Shown here: positions 16,666 through 25,807 of the stretch, piece by piece
Layout: each line of letters begins with the position of its first letter
How positions within the stretch are numbered: the first letter of the stretch is position 1
Assembly (NCBI GenBank): GCA_964543235.1
Contig: CAZIXE010000042.1
Span: 1 to 28,800, forward strand
Direction of reading: 5' to 3'
From: JANMMJ01 sp964543235
GTDB lineage: Bacteria; Pseudomonadota; Alphaproteobacteria; Rhizobiales; Aestuariivirgaceae
Length of the DNA: 28,800 nt
The notes under the pieces: model-generated
Databases searched by the model: none
What the model was told of the DNA's origin: nothing
Seen by the model: the letters and a program-made list of their open reading frames with translations, nothing else
Made by a program: the position numbers and the translations under genes

Positions 16666-17619
16666 TCAAATTCCCAAGGCAGCGTATATCCGCAGGGCAA
16701 CAGGAAACAGGGTTACCCCAAGGATAACGGGAAAGATGAAAAGTCCCAACGGGATGACGAGTTTCGCCGGCAGGCCGTTGGCCTTCTCCTCGGCGCGAGC
16801 ATAGCGCTTTGCCCGCATTTCATCACCATAGACGCGAAGCGAATCGACCAGGCTGGATCCCAATTCTTCTGACTGTTGCAACAATGTCGCAAAAGACTTT
16901 GCCTCGGCGATCCCCAGCCGCTCCGCCAGATTGTCGAGACCTTCCCGCAGTGAGCGCCCGGCGCGCAGCTCGAGGCTCATCATCCTGAGGTTGCGCGCCA
17001 ATGATGGATGCGCGGTATAGAGATCGCGGCTGACCCGTTCGATGGCGGCATCAACGCCAACGCCGGCATCGGTGCAGATCACCATCAGGTCCAGGAAATC
17101 CGGAAATCCGTTGCGGTGCTCCTCGCACAGCCGGTCGCGCCGCATGGAAACCAGCGTCTTGGGGAGATAGAAGCCAAGGGCCGTCATCAGCATGCTGCCG
17201 GCCGCCACGATCGGCAGCGACGCATCCTTGAGCAGATAGTCGAAATTGGTGACCGTCAGGAACCCGATCACCACGGCGCTCACCAGGCGCACCACCTGGT
17301 AGGTCATCACGGCGTTACGGCCCTCATAGCCTGCCAGGGCCAGGAACTTGCGCAACTCCGACTTGCTCCGCTCATCCGTCACCATCAGGCTGTCCAGGAC
17401 GCTGTGCTTGCTGCCGGCACCGGTCATGATGCCGCCGCCCGCCCTGCCGCCCGGCCTGCCGCCGCTCGGGCCGGCAATCGCCTGGGTACGCCGGCGCAAG
17501 TCGAAGGCATTGTTGAGAATGCCGAACACCACGAGGCTCACCAGCATGATGCTGAGGAATACGGCGCCCAGAAACACCACGTTGCCGTATCGGGTCAGGC
17601 TGTCGAGGATGTCGTTCAT
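16666..17619 (-). CDS. tadC: TadC, inner-membrane platform protein of the Tad pilus
   Basis: Platform protein of 317 aa with the type II secretion F-like domain (LMVICTDAGVGVDAAIERV, then SLELRAGRSLREGLDNLAERL and the signature EELGSSLVDSLRVYGDEMRAKR), a transmembrane helix near residues 14-36, another pair at about 108-150 and the last at 290-313. A Gly/Arg-rich stretch (PSGGRPGGRAGGG, about 51-63) sits in the cytoplasmic loop. It couples the TadA ATPase to pilin extraction together with TadB, whose gene starts just upstream with a 12-bp gap. Confidence 0.95.
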   Translation of the reverse strand: MNDILDSLTRYGNVVFLGAVFLSIMLVSLVVFGILNNAFDLRRRTQAIAGPSGGRPGGRAGGGIMTGAGSKHSVLDSLMVTDERSKSELRKFLALAGYEGRNAVMTYQVVRLVSAVVIGFLTVTNFDYLLKDASLPIVAAGSMLMTALGFYLPKTLVSMRRDRLCEEHRNGFPDFLDLMVICTDAGVGVDAAIERVSRDLYTAHPSLARNLRMMSLELRAGRSLREGLDNLAERLGIAEAKSFATLLQQSEELGSSLVDSLRVYGDEMRAKRYARAEEKANGLPAKLVIPLGLFIFPVILGVTLFPVALRIYAALGI

Positions 17620-17631
17620 TGACCAGCCTCC

Positions 17632-18600
17632 CTAGTACTTGAAGTTGATCATCTTGAACATGATGAAGTCGCCGATCAGCGACCACACCGCAATCGCCAC
17701 CATGCCTGGCAGGAAGATCGGGTTGTCCCACACCGAGCCGTAATAGTCGGGATTCTGCGTGTTGATGAACAGCGCCAGCACGATCGGCAGCGCCGTCATG
17801 CCATAGGCCGAGATCCGCCCTTCTGCCGACAGCGATCTCACCTTGCGCCTGAGCTGGAATCGGTCGCGGATGATCTTGGCGAGCGTCTTCAGGATATCGC
17901 TCAGATTGCCGCCAGTCGACGTCTGCAGCGACACCGCCGTCACCAGCATGGCGAGATCGGGATGGCCGACGCGCATGTAGAGGTTCTGCAGCGCCTGCTC
18001 GGTATCGAGGCCATAGGTCATCTCGTCGACCGCCAGGCCGAATTCCGTGCCGATCGGATCCGGCATTTCGCGCCCGACCATCGCCAGCGCCACCGGTATC
18101 GGATGGCCGCTGCGCAGGCTGCGCACGATGACATCCAGCGCATCCGGCAGCTGCTCGATGAATTTCGATTGCCGGAACGACCGCGCCACCCGCAGGAACA
18201 GCAGCGGAAAGCTGATCCCCGTCAGGCCGCCGATCGCCGCGGCGAGCGGCGTCCCGACCCGGAACACCGCATCGAACAGGATGAACAGCACGACCGCCAG
18301 CGCCACAACGATGAGCACGAACCGCGTCAGCGTCAGCCTGAGGCCCGACTGGATGAGCAGGAGCCGCAGTCCGCCCATCATGCTGAGCGAATTGTCGGCG
18401 GCGATGCCGCGCTCGCGCTTGAGCTCGAGCAGCACCTGCTCGCCGGTCATGCCGTCGCCCAGCGCCTGCAGCCGGCGGTTGATGCTGCGCTGATGGCCGA
18501 GGATGCGCGATCCCGCCAGGAACAGCGCTTCGGCCAGGAAGACGCCCGCGGCAGCCGCGAACACGTAGAGCGCGTAAGGGTAGATGGCTTGCAGGTTCAT
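17632..18600 (-). CDS. tadB: TadB, inner-membrane platform protein of the Tad pilus
   Basis: Platform protein of 322 aa with the same F-domain architecture as TadC: an N-terminal helix (7-31), a helix pair (94-133), the cytoplasmic F domain (QLPDALDVIVRSLRSGHPIP through LQTSTGGNLSDILKTLAKII, about 155-235) and two closing helices. It acts with TadC as the membrane platform driven by the TadA ATPase. The gene is 15 bp behind tadA and 12 bp ahead of tadC in transcription order. Confidence 0.96.
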   Translation of the reverse strand: MNLQAIYPYALYVFAAAAGVFLAEALFLAGSRILGHQRSINRRLQALGDGMTGEQVLLELKRERGIAADNSLSMMGGLRLLLIQSGLRLTLTRFVLIVVALAVVLFILFDAVFRVGTPLAAAIGGLTGISFPLLFLRVARSFRQSKFIEQLPDALDVIVRSLRSGHPIPVALAMVGREMPDPIGTEFGLAVDEMTYGLDTEQALQNLYMRVGHPDLAMLVTAVSLQTSTGGNLSDILKTLAKIIRDRFQLRRKVRSLSAEGRISAYGMTALPIVLALFINTQNPDYYGSVWDNPIFLPGMVAIAVWSLIGDFIMFKMINFKY

Positions 18601-18615
18601 GGCGCGCGCGCCTCC

Positions 18616-20040
18616 TTACAGCTGCTTGGAGGGATCGAAATGCGAGGCCGGGACATGCAGCCCGCGCGCCGCCAGGTCGCCGAGGAACTTCGGCCTGACC
18701 CCGGTCGCCTGGTAGTAGCCGTGCACCTTGCCGTCTTCGCTTGTCGACACCCGGTTGAACTTGAAGATCTCCTGCATCTGGATCACTTCGCCTTCGATGC
18801 CGGAGATCTCGCTGATCGACATGACCCGGCGCTTGCCGTCCGAGAGCCGCTGCAGTTGCAGCACCACGCGGATGGCCGAGGCGATCTGCGCGCGCACGCT
18901 GAGGATGGTCATCGGGAAACCGGCCATGCCCACCATCTGCTCGAGCCTGGACAGTGCATCGCGCGTCGTGTTTGCGTGAATGGTGGTCATCGAGCCTTCA
19001 TGGCCGGTGTTCATCGCCTGCAGCATGTCGAAGGCTTCCTCGCCGCGCACCTCGCCCACGATGATGCGGTCGGGGCGCATGCGCAGCGCGTTCTTGACGA
19101 GTTCGCGCTGGCGGATTTCGCCCTTGCCTTCGATATTGGGCGGCCGCGTTTCCATGCGCCCCACATGCGGCTGCTGCAATTGCAATTCCGCCGCGTCTTC
19201 GATGGTGATCAGGCGCTCCTTGTGCGAGATGTAGGACGACAGGGCATTGAGCATCGTCGTCTTGCCGGAGCCGGTGCCGCCCGACACCAGGATGGTGACG
19301 CGGCCCTCGACCGCCGCCGCCAGCAGTTCCGCCATCTGCGCCGCGATGCTGCCGATCTCCACCAGCCGCTCCATCGAGTAGGGCCGCTTGGCGAATTTGC
19401 GGATCGACACCAGCGGCCCGTCGACCGAGATCGGCCGGATCGCCACGTTGACGCGCGAGCCGTCGAGCAGGCGGGCATCGGCCAGCGGCGAGCTTTCATC
19501 CACCCGCCGGCCCACCGTCGACACGATCTTGTTGATGATGCGCAGCAGGTGCTGCTCGTCCTTGAAGCGCGCCTGCGAGGGTTCGAGCTGGCCGGCCCGC
19601 TCCACATAGATCTGCTTGTGGCCGTTGATCAGGATGTCGGTGATCGACGGGTCCTTGAGCAGCGGCTCGATCGGCCCGAGCCCGGTCATCTCGTTGATGA
19701 TGTCGCCGGTGAAATCGTCGAGCTCCTGGGCGTTGAGCGCGATCCGCTCGGCCGCCACATACTGCGACACCATCTGGTGGATCTGTGGCCGGAGCTCCTT
19801 CTCCGGGATCTTTTCCACGGCGGCGAGGTTGATCTCGTCGATCAGCCGCCGGTGCAGCCGCACCTTGGCGTCGAGCAGCTTCTGCTGCACCATGAATTCA
19901 TCCGCGCTCTGCCCGGCAGTGGCGGCGGCGAGCGCGTCGCTCTCCGACAGCTTCGGTTGCTTGGGCTTGGTGCGCAGCGCATCGGCGTGCGCATCCTCGC
20001 GCTCGCTGGTTCGCTTGATGGTGAAACGGCCGAGTACCAT
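18616..20040 (-). CDS. cpaF: CpaF/TadA pilus assembly ATPase
   Basis: Secretion-type ATPase of 474 aa. The N-terminal domain carries the usual KDPSITDILINGHKQIYVE element; the catalytic domain has Walker A GGTGSGKT (254-261), Asp-box and the Walker B/His-box segment RPDRIIVGEVRGEEAFDM followed by NTGHEGSMTTIHANTTRDAL. It hydrolyses ATP at the cytoplasmic face to drive Flp pilus extrusion. The first 45 residues are charged and variable. Its ATG directly abuts the cpaE stop, indicating coupling. Confidence 0.97.
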   Translation of the reverse strand: MVLGRFTIKRTSEREDAHADALRTKPKQPKLSESDALAAATAGQSADEFMVQQKLLDAKVRLHRRLIDEINLAAVEKIPEKELRPQIHQMVSQYVAAERIALNAQELDDFTGDIINEMTGLGPIEPLLKDPSITDILINGHKQIYVERAGQLEPSQARFKDEQHLLRIINKIVSTVGRRVDESSPLADARLLDGSRVNVAIRPISVDGPLVSIRKFAKRPYSMERLVEIGSIAAQMAELLAAAVEGRVTILVSGGTGSGKTTMLNALSSYISHKERLITIEDAAELQLQQPHVGRMETRPPNIEGKGEIRQRELVKNALRMRPDRIIVGEVRGEEAFDMLQAMNTGHEGSMTTIHANTTRDALSRLEQMVGMAGFPMTILSVRAQIASAIRVVLQLQRLSDGKRRVMSISEISGIEGEVIQMQEIFKFNRVSTSEDGKVHGYYQATGVRPKFLGDLAARGLHVPASHFDPSKQL

Positions 20041-21195
20041 TTATTTCGCTTTCAGGATCTTGGTGAGGTCTTTGACGATGGTGTTGCGCGGCTTGATGGC
20101 CGTGGTCGGCACACCGCGGTCGATGGCTTCCTGCACGAGCTTGGGGTCCGAGCCGACATAGTCGGCAAACGCCCCCTGCAGGATCTCCTTTACTTCATGC
20201 GTCGAAATCCCCGAGCCGAACAGCGACCGCCCGTGTTTGTTGACGATCACCATCGGCTTCACCTCATTGTCGAAGCGCTGGCTGATCTCGCCCACCAGCC
20301 GTTTTGCCGCTTTCAGGCCGGGGATCGAGAATTCGGTGACGACATAGACCTGGTTGGAGCCGAGCAGCACGCTGTCGGTCCAGTTGGCCGCCTGCCGCGG
20401 CAGGTCGATGACGAGATTGGAGAACTTCTGCGACACGAGGTCGAGCACCCGGGTGATCACTTCCGCGTCGAAGCGCAGCTGGTCGCTGTAGGGCCGCTGC
20501 GAGGACAGCACGCTGATGCCGGAAGGGTGGCTTGCCAGCATGATGTCCAGCATGTGCGTGTCGAGCCGGTCGGGATTGGGAATGATCTCGTCGAGCTGCC
20601 AGCCCGCCTTGAGGTCGAGATAGTCGGCGACGGTGCCGCCCGTCAGGTCGAGATCGACGAGGCAGGTCGGCGTTCTGACTGCCGTTTCCCCCGACAGGAT
20701 GATGGCCGCCTGGATGGCGAGCGTCGTCGTGCCGACCCCGCCGCGCGCCCCCATCATGGTGACACAGCGCACATCCTGCCGGGCCCCCATGGCCTGGCTG
20801 ATGACCCGCCCGCAGGCGGCGATCAGCTCGCCGGGGCTGAGCGGCGTCTTGATCCAGTCGGAAACCCGGAGCCTGAGGAACCAGCGCACCAGCTCGTCAT
20901 CGAGCGCCGGCGACAGCACGATCACCGGGATGTCGGCCGGCCGCTCGCGCATGAACCGGTCGAATTCGAGCATCGAGGCTTCCTTGGTGGCGTCGAGATC
21001 GTAGACGAAGATGGAGACGTCCTTGATCTTCGCCTTGGCGTCGACCGCCTGGCTCTTGACCAGCTTGAGCTCGACGCCGTCACGCGCCGCCACGAAGGCC
21101 TTGAGCGCAGCACCCACCTTGGCGTCCTGGCTGACCAGGCCGATTTGCAGGATGCGCTTGGCGCCGGCAGTGGCACGGGTGAAGATTTGGAACAT
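20041..21195 (-). CDS. cpaE: CpaE/TadZ pilus localisation ATPase
   Basis: ParA/MinD-superfamily protein of 384 aa. An N-terminal receiver-like domain (residues about 13-135) precedes the ATPase fold. The P-loop reads GARGGVGTTTLA (151-158 RGGVGTTT), lacking both lysines of the canonical KGGxGKT; such atypical Walker A loops are known for TadZ/CpaE proteins and may limit ATP hydrolysis. TadZ positions the Tad machine at the cell pole. The start ATG overlaps the stop of the tadE-like gene (TAATG). Confidence 0.93.
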   Translation of the reverse strand: MFQIFTRATAGAKRILQIGLVSQDAKVGAALKAFVAARDGVELKLVKSQAVDAKAKIKDVSIFVYDLDATKEASMLEFDRFMRERPADIPVIVLSPALDDELVRWFLRLRVSDWIKTPLSPGELIAACGRVISQAMGARQDVRCVTMMGARGGVGTTTLAIQAAIILSGETAVRTPTCLVDLDLTGGTVADYLDLKAGWQLDEIIPNPDRLDTHMLDIMLASHPSGISVLSSQRPYSDQLRFDAEVITRVLDLVSQKFSNLVIDLPRQAANWTDSVLLGSNQVYVVTEFSIPGLKAAKRLVGEISQRFDNEVKPMVIVNKHGRSLFGSGISTHEVKEILQGAFADYVGSDPKLVQEAIDRGVPTTAIKPRNTIVKDLTKILKAK

Positions 21196-21869
21196 TATGT
21201 ACCCGACTTTCGCAAATCTTCGCTGGTGATCGTGGTCTTGAAGCTCGGCAGGTTGACCGAACTGAGTCCGAACAACCCGTTGAGCATGATGTAGTCATAT
21301 CTCATGCCGATGAGCTCAACGGTGATCGTTGCCACCGGTCCTCCCGGCCGTCCGGCATAGCCCTGGCTGGTCCCGCCAGCCGTGTTCGTGTAGCGGACTC
21401 TGACATTGGTGACACCGATCCGGTTGAAAACATCACACATGCCCATATTGCGTGGGACGAACTGTGGATCGGCAACGATATCGGAAGTGCAGCGGCGATT
21501 AGTGTCCCCGCGGCCAAAGACAATTGTGTTCATCGCCGTAGGACTGAATGTCCCCCCATTGGAGCAGGTGCCGGCTGAAACACTTGTAGCAGTACACTCG
21601 AAGTCAAATGCAGGCATCGGATCACCCGGGAGCACCGAATTGCTCAATCCCGTGATGCCATTCAAGTTTGATGCCACAGGATCGGAAACGGCAGCCAGCC
21701 TGGCCCCGAGTTGCGTCGCCTTCGTAGCCAGGTTCCATTGATAGTAAATGTTCGAGAACTCGACCGCGCCGAACACAAAGATCAGGAAAAACAGTCCCGC
21801 GACGGTGAACTCGAGGAACACCGCGCCACTTTCGTCCCGCCTGAACCGTCTGAGACTAGCGACTGCCAA
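21195..21869 (-). CDS. tadE: TadE-like minor pilin (1)
   Basis: Pseudopilin-like protein of 224 aa. The type IVb processing motif DESGAVFLEFTVAG predicts cleavage after the Gly, with Glu at +5 of the mature protein; a hydrophobic helix follows (GLFFLIFVFGAVEFSNI). The extracytoplasmic part has four Cys. The start is TTG (21869), supported by GGAG 7 bp upstream and by the absence of an ATG that would keep the leader. It overlaps the preceding tadE-like gene by 14 bp, so the two are coupled, and would be processed by a TadV prepilin peptidase that is not in the window. Confidence 0.88.
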   Translation of the reverse strand: MAVASLRRFRRDESGAVFLEFTVAGLFFLIFVFGAVEFSNIYYQWNLATKATQLGARLAAVSDPVASNLNGITGLSNSVLPGDPMPAFDFECTATSVSAGTCSNGGTFSPTAMNTIVFGRGDTNRRCTSDIVADPQFVPRNMGMCDVFNRIGVTNVRVRYTNTAGGTSQGYAGRPGGPVATITVELIGMRYDYIMLNGLFGLSSVNLPSFKTTITSEDLRKSGT

Positions 21870-22341
21870 AAACCCGCTCCTGATGTGATGCCGTCAATGT
21901 GATCGTGCCGAGACCCAGATATCCCATGAATCCCAGCGGCTGATAGGCATAACTGGTGGATACGGTTACCAAGGGAATGGTCGCGCCGCCTCTGTAGATC
22001 TTGTTTCCGGATCCGTCCACATTGGTGACGCTCGAATAGGTCACGACAACGTCAGCGGGCAGCCAGGCCGGCGTGCCCGAAACTCGAACTGAACCCGACG
22101 TATCGGTCGTGCCGCGCGTCGCAATGTTTTTTGCTGCCGCCTCTGTTGTAGCATTGGCCTGGACCCCGGACAGATAGCGGGCGGCGTCTCTGACGCCCAC
22201 CGTGATCAGGTGATAGCGATAGATCAGATTCCCGAACTCGAAGACCCCGAGCGCGAGGGTGAACAGCAGCGGCAGCACCACGGCCAGTTCCAGCGTGGCT
22301 GTACCGCTCTCGTCCCGGTCGCTGGCAAGTCCGCGCACCAT
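21856..22341 (-). CDS. tadE: TadE-like minor pilin (2)
   Basis: Pseudopilin-like protein of 161 aa counted from the ATG at 22341, 5 bp after the tadG-like stop, which suggests translational reinitiation; a longer reading back to 22425 would run into the tadG coding region. The leader RDESGTATLELAVVL gives a Gly/Thr cleavage site with Glu at +5 (TATLE), then a hydrophobic helix (VLPLLFTLALGVFEFGNLIY). The rest is a beta-rich, Thr- and Ser-rich domain. It is a TadE/TadF-type minor pilin, paired with the next gene. Confidence 0.85.
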   Translation of the reverse strand: MVRGLASDRDESGTATLELAVVLPLLFTLALGVFEFGNLIYRYHLITVGVRDAARYLSGVQANATTEAAAKNIATRGTTDTSGSVRVSGTPAWLPADVVVTYSSVTNVDGSGNKIYRGGATIPLVTVSTSYAYQPLGFMGYLGLGTITLTASHQERVFGSR

Positions 22342-22346
22342 GGTTG

Positions 22347-23987
22347 TTACCGGTAAAGTTGAACCATGTCGCGGGCCACGCTGTTGGCCTGGCCGGGTTG
22401 CACGATGTCGACGAGTTCCGTCCATAGCGTCGTATCGGAAGCGTTCTGACCGGTCATCGGCTGCGTCATGAAGAACTTGCCGAAGGCCACGGCCTGGAGG
22501 TTCGTCGTCTTGCCGCCATTGAGACCGTTGGCACGGCAGTTGATGATCGCCCCATAGATGATTCTGCGGTCGGGATTATCGGTTGCTATCGACGGATTGC
22601 ACCGGGGATTTCCGACTTCCCGATCTGCAACGACCGGGTTGGCATTGGCATCCGTATGTATGTTTTGGGCAATCTCGTAGCGATAGATGGCGTATCTTGA
22701 GGGAGGATTGTTATTGGGAATCGGGCTGGTGCCGATTCCGATCCCGAGGTCGGCTTCCGACGGGATGGCGCGGCCTGGATGATTGAACCGCCAGTACTGA
22801 TAGAAATCGGGTACGGCCGGATTGTCGAGGGTATCGTTGGGATTGTCGCCGCCCCAGTCGCCGTTGCCCATCCGTCCTGCTGCCAGGGTGCAATTATTCG
22901 CAATATGGCAGCTGTCCTTTGGCAATTCCATTGCCTGCGTGTAGTCGGGGTTGCCGCCGTTGTAGTCGCTGACCGGGTTGTTGTCGTCGCAGGCATTCGG
23001 CGCACCATTGCCGTTCTTCTTCTTGATCAGGTAACCCTTTCTAACATTCACAGCCGGAGGAAAGCTCGTGGCGCTCTGTCCGCCAATGTTTCCGTTCGGA
23101 TAGAGATCGAATCGGGTATTGAAGGCCTTCTTCATGGATTCGATGTTGCCGGTCTGGGTCGACAGATTATTGAGGATGAAACAGGCCTGCGGGCTGACGG
23201 ACGCTATCGAGTTCGCGAGTTCCTTCGCCCCCGGCCCGGCATTCGCTTCAAGATAACCGAAATTGCCGGGCGCCCACTGTTGATCATGCGCCTTGAGAGC
23301 GATCAGGCGCCGCCTGTTGGACTCCAAGGCAACATGGGCATAGAGTCCATAGTCGCTGTAGACATCGGTCGTGCCGGTGTCCGGCTCGAACGGATTGCAC
23401 ATGAAGAGCGGGGTAAAATTGCACACGGCTGCTTCAAATCCGGCAACAGCAGTAGCGGATGCCCGTGCGCTGTTCGTTGCGCCGAGAAAAGAGGCCGGAA
23501 AAACGGTGTTGAGGGATGTTGGAGTGACGGTGACTTCCACGAAACGCGCCGCGATATTGTCGGCCGGTATCGCAACATTGAGCCCGGCGCCGCTTGGCAT
23601 CGGGTCAGCGTCTGTGCCCTGCATTCCATGTCCGGGAATTGCATTCAGATAACGGGTCGTTACCCGCGTGCCGTTGACGAGCGTCTCGGTGGAAACCGAA
23701 TTGAAGATCGCCTTGTTGGCGACGAGATTGTCGATGGCGAGCTCAGCGCGAACAATTGAATCCGGCCTTCGATCAAGCTCTCCCGCGCCCGCCAGCGCCA
23801 GCGCATCGGCGCCATGCTGCAAGGACGATTGCAGCGACCACAGCCGGCTGACATCGATCGCCAGCAGCCCGAAGCCGATGATGACCGGCAGGGCGATGGT
23901 GGCATAGATGAGCGCGATGCCGGACTCATCGCCGCGAAAACGGCGAACCACCCGGCGGAATACGGACGTAATCGGAGTCATTGGCAC
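22347..23987 (-). CDS. tadG: TadG-like pilus assembly protein
   Basis: Large pilin-like protein of 546 aa with a TadE/G-type N-terminal segment: FRGDESGIALIYATIALPVIIGFGLLAIDVSRL. After this helix and the segment SLQSSLQHGADALALAGAGEL comes a long Asn-rich, Cys-containing extracytoplasmic region rich in Gly-Asn runs (about residues 320-430) and no von Willebrand A domain that I can recognise. The upstream ribosome site GAGGAG lies 5 bp before a GTG (23987) and 11 bp before an ATG (23981), so either start is possible. It is coupled to the downstream tadE-like gene (stop to ATG, 5 bp). Its codon use is less GC-biased than that of the ATPase and platform genes. Confidence 0.85.
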   Translation of the reverse strand: MPMTPITSVFRRVVRRFRGDESGIALIYATIALPVIIGFGLLAIDVSRLWSLQSSLQHGADALALAGAGELDRRPDSIVRAELAIDNLVANKAIFNSVSTETLVNGTRVTTRYLNAIPGHGMQGTDADPMPSGAGLNVAIPADNIAARFVEVTVTPTSLNTVFPASFLGATNSARASATAVAGFEAAVCNFTPLFMCNPFEPDTGTTDVYSDYGLYAHVALESNRRRLIALKAHDQQWAPGNFGYLEANAGPGAKELANSIASVSPQACFILNNLSTQTGNIESMKKAFNTRFDLYPNGNIGGQSATSFPPAVNVRKGYLIKKKNGNGAPNACDDNNPVSDYNGGNPDYTQAMELPKDSCHIANNCTLAAGRMGNGDWGGDNPNDTLDNPAVPDFYQYWRFNHPGRAIPSEADLGIGIGTSPIPNNNPPSRYAIYRYEIAQNIHTDANANPVVADREVGNPRCNPSIATDNPDRRIIYGAIINCRANGLNGGKTTNLQAVAFGKFFMTQPMTGQNASDTTLWTELVDIVQPGQANSVARDMVQLYR

Positions 23988-24019
23988 AATTACTCCTCAG
24001 CAAACCAGCAATGTTTCTG

Positions 24020-24328
24020 TTACTGGGCTGGCCCGCCGTTCACATTGATCACAGTCGACGGGCCCGCCGCTTTGCTGCCGTCCGACTTGTTGTAATAGTC
24101 GGTAATGGTGATCACCGAGCGCGGCCCGTTGCCCTCGATGAACACGTCGTTCACGTAGCGGGGCCATGGCGTGGGATGCTGGATCGCCAGGTTGGCCCGG
24201 TTCGCGTTGCCTGTGGCGAGCGTGACCGTGTCGCCCCGCCCGAGATAGTTGAAATCGTCGGCGAACGCCGCCGGCGCTGCCATGGCGGCCAGGGCCGCCG
24301 CCACGAGGATCTTACTTGTATGCCGCAC
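24020..24328 (-). CDS. Small exported protein between cpaC and tadG, unknown
   Basis: Protein of 102 aa with an export signal (KILVAAALAAMAAPAAFA, cleavage near AFA-DD). The mature part of about 80 residues has no family I recognise: DFNYLGRGDTVTLATGNANRANLAIQ, a PWPRYVNDVFIEGNG stretch, and TVINVNGGPAQ at the end. No cysteine. The GTG start (24328) has AAGGAG 6 bp upstream and overlaps the end of cpaC by 17 bp, so it belongs to the Tad transcript. It stands where other Tad clusters carry cpaD, but it is shorter and lacks a lipobox, so I do not call it CpaD. Confidence 0.8.
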   Translation of the reverse strand: MRHTSKILVAAALAAMAAPAAFADDFNYLGRGDTVTLATGNANRANLAIQHPTPWPRYVNDVFIEGNGPRSVITITDYYNKSDGSKAAGPSTVINVNGGPAQ

Positions 24329-25790
24329 CGCTCACTCCTTTTGGTAGGTCGATGATGTGGCCATACTGGCCGTGATACTTTTCATCCAGTGACTTGCGCG
24401 GGATCTCGAGCTGGCCGAACAGGAAGAATTCCGGCTCGTTCGAAGAAACCGACGCATCGAGCGGCGTGGCCAGCTGCTCCTTGCTGCCGACCGGCCGCAC
24501 CAGCCGCGGCGTCACGATGATGACGAGGTCGGATTCGCGCTTCTGGAAGGCCGAGGAGCGGAACAGCGTGCCGAGCACCGGCACGTCGCCGAGCCATGGC
24601 ACCTGGTCCACCGTCTTCTGGTTCACCGTCTGCAGCAGCCCGGCGATCGCGAAGCTCTGCCCGTCGCGCAGTTCGACGCTGGTATTGGCGCGCCTGACCG
24701 ACAGGCCGGGGATGAGCACGCTGGCCGCCGTGACCCTGATCGACGCGGCCGCGTCGATCTCGCTCACTTCCGGCGCGATCTTCATGTTGATGAGGCCGTT
24801 GTCGAGAACGACCGGCGTGAACGAAAGCTTGACGCCGAATTCCTTGAACTCGATCTCGATCTTGCCGTCGTCCTGGGCGACGGGAATGGGAAACTCGCCG
24901 CCGGCATGGAAGCTTGCCGTCTCGCCCGACAGCGCGGTCAGGTTGGGTTCCGCCAGCCGCCGCGCCAGCTTCTTCTGCTCCAGCGCCGTGATGACGAGAT
25001 CGGGGCTGACACCATTGCTCAGCACATTGGCCAGCACCGTGCCGAACGGCAGCGCGCCCGACAGCGCGCCCACCCCGATGCCCGGCACGCCGCCGCCCAC
25101 GCCGGTTCCGGTCTGCAGGCCGTACTTGTTGTCGGTGGCGTTCCAGTTGATGCCGAGGTCCTTGCCGGCCAGCCGGTTCACCTCGACGAAGCGCACTTCC
25201 AGGTTGACCTGCTGGGCCGAGGCGACGGTCAGCGAATTGGTGACATCGTCGCCGGCGAAGTCGCGGGCGATCCTCACCGCCTTCTCGGCCGCCGGCGCGC
25301 TCGGCACCTCGCCGTCGAGCAGCACCCGGCCGTTGATCGAGCGCACCCGGATGCTGGCGCCGGGCACGCCTTCCTTGAGCGCCTGCCTGAGGCCCCCCAG
25401 ATTGTGCGTGACATCGACGTCGATGACCGCGATCACCTGCTTGGCCTCGTTGAACAGCGTGACATTGGTGGTGCCGAGCTTCTTGCCCAGCACATAGAGG
25501 CTGCGGTCGGTGAGCGGCGCCACATCCGCCGTCTCGGCATCGCCGACCACGATGTCGGCGAAGGACTCGGTCACCCGGATCGTCTCCGACTGGCCGAGGA
25601 TCACCGCCAGCTTGCCGACCCGGTTGCCGCCCGAGACATTGATCACCCGGCCCTGCGCCTGGGCCTCCGGCGAAATCGCCAGCATGCCCCCCGCGGACAG
25701 CGTGACGATGGAAAGAACAAGCATCAGCAGACCGACTGTGCCAAATCGGCACAGTCTTGGTCCGGGTTTATCTATCCTGCGCATCCGCAT
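24312..25790 (-). CDS. cpaC: CpaC/RcpA outer-membrane secretin of the Tad pilus
   Basis: Secretin of 492 aa. A signal peptide ends near AQA-QG (about residue 46). The periplasmic part has an N-domain with beta-rich TVNV-like segments (SLYVLGKKLGTTNVTLFNEA) and a BON-like repeat (VRSINGRVLLDGEVPSAPAAEKA, about 145-180). The secretin core carries ISEVNR-type and pore segments (NLTALSGETASFHAGGEFPIPV, VPWLGDVPVLGTLFRSSAFQKRESDLVIIVTPRLV), the last being the classic secretin C-terminal signature. It forms the channel through which the Flp pilus leaves the cell. The start at 25790 or 25784 (both ATG) is unresolved. It follows cpaB with a 17-bp gap. Confidence 0.95.
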   Translation of the reverse strand: MRMRRIDKPGPRLCRFGTVGLLMLVLSIVTLSAGGMLAISPEAQAQGRVINVSGGNRVGKLAVILGQSETIRVTESFADIVVGDAETADVAPLTDRSLYVLGKKLGTTNVTLFNEAKQVIAVIDVDVTHNLGGLRQALKEGVPGASIRVRSINGRVLLDGEVPSAPAAEKAVRIARDFAGDDVTNSLTVASAQQVNLEVRFVEVNRLAGKDLGINWNATDNKYGLQTGTGVGGGVPGIGVGALSGALPFGTVLANVLSNGVSPDLVITALEQKKLARRLAEPNLTALSGETASFHAGGEFPIPVAQDDGKIEIEFKEFGVKLSFTPVVLDNGLINMKIAPEVSEIDAAASIRVTAASVLIPGLSVRRANTSVELRDGQSFAIAGLLQTVNQKTVDQVPWLGDVPVLGTLFRSSAFQKRESDLVIIVTPRLVRPVGSKEQLATPLDASVSSNEPEFFLFGQLEIPRKSLDEKYHGQYGHIIDLPKGVSGAAYK

Positions 25791-25807
25791 CCCCTTCGGT
25801 CCCCAAC

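Noticed and set aside
17962..21294. Open frame of 1110 codons on the + strand opposite tadB to cpaE
   Set aside because: It lies entirely opposite well-recognised genes and its translation is His/Asp/Arg/Leu-rich with no domain, as expected for antisense frames in high-GC DNA.
24382..25752. Second long frame on the - strand within cpaC
   Set aside because: Gly/Arg/Ala-rich, out of frame with the secretin, no signal or domain.
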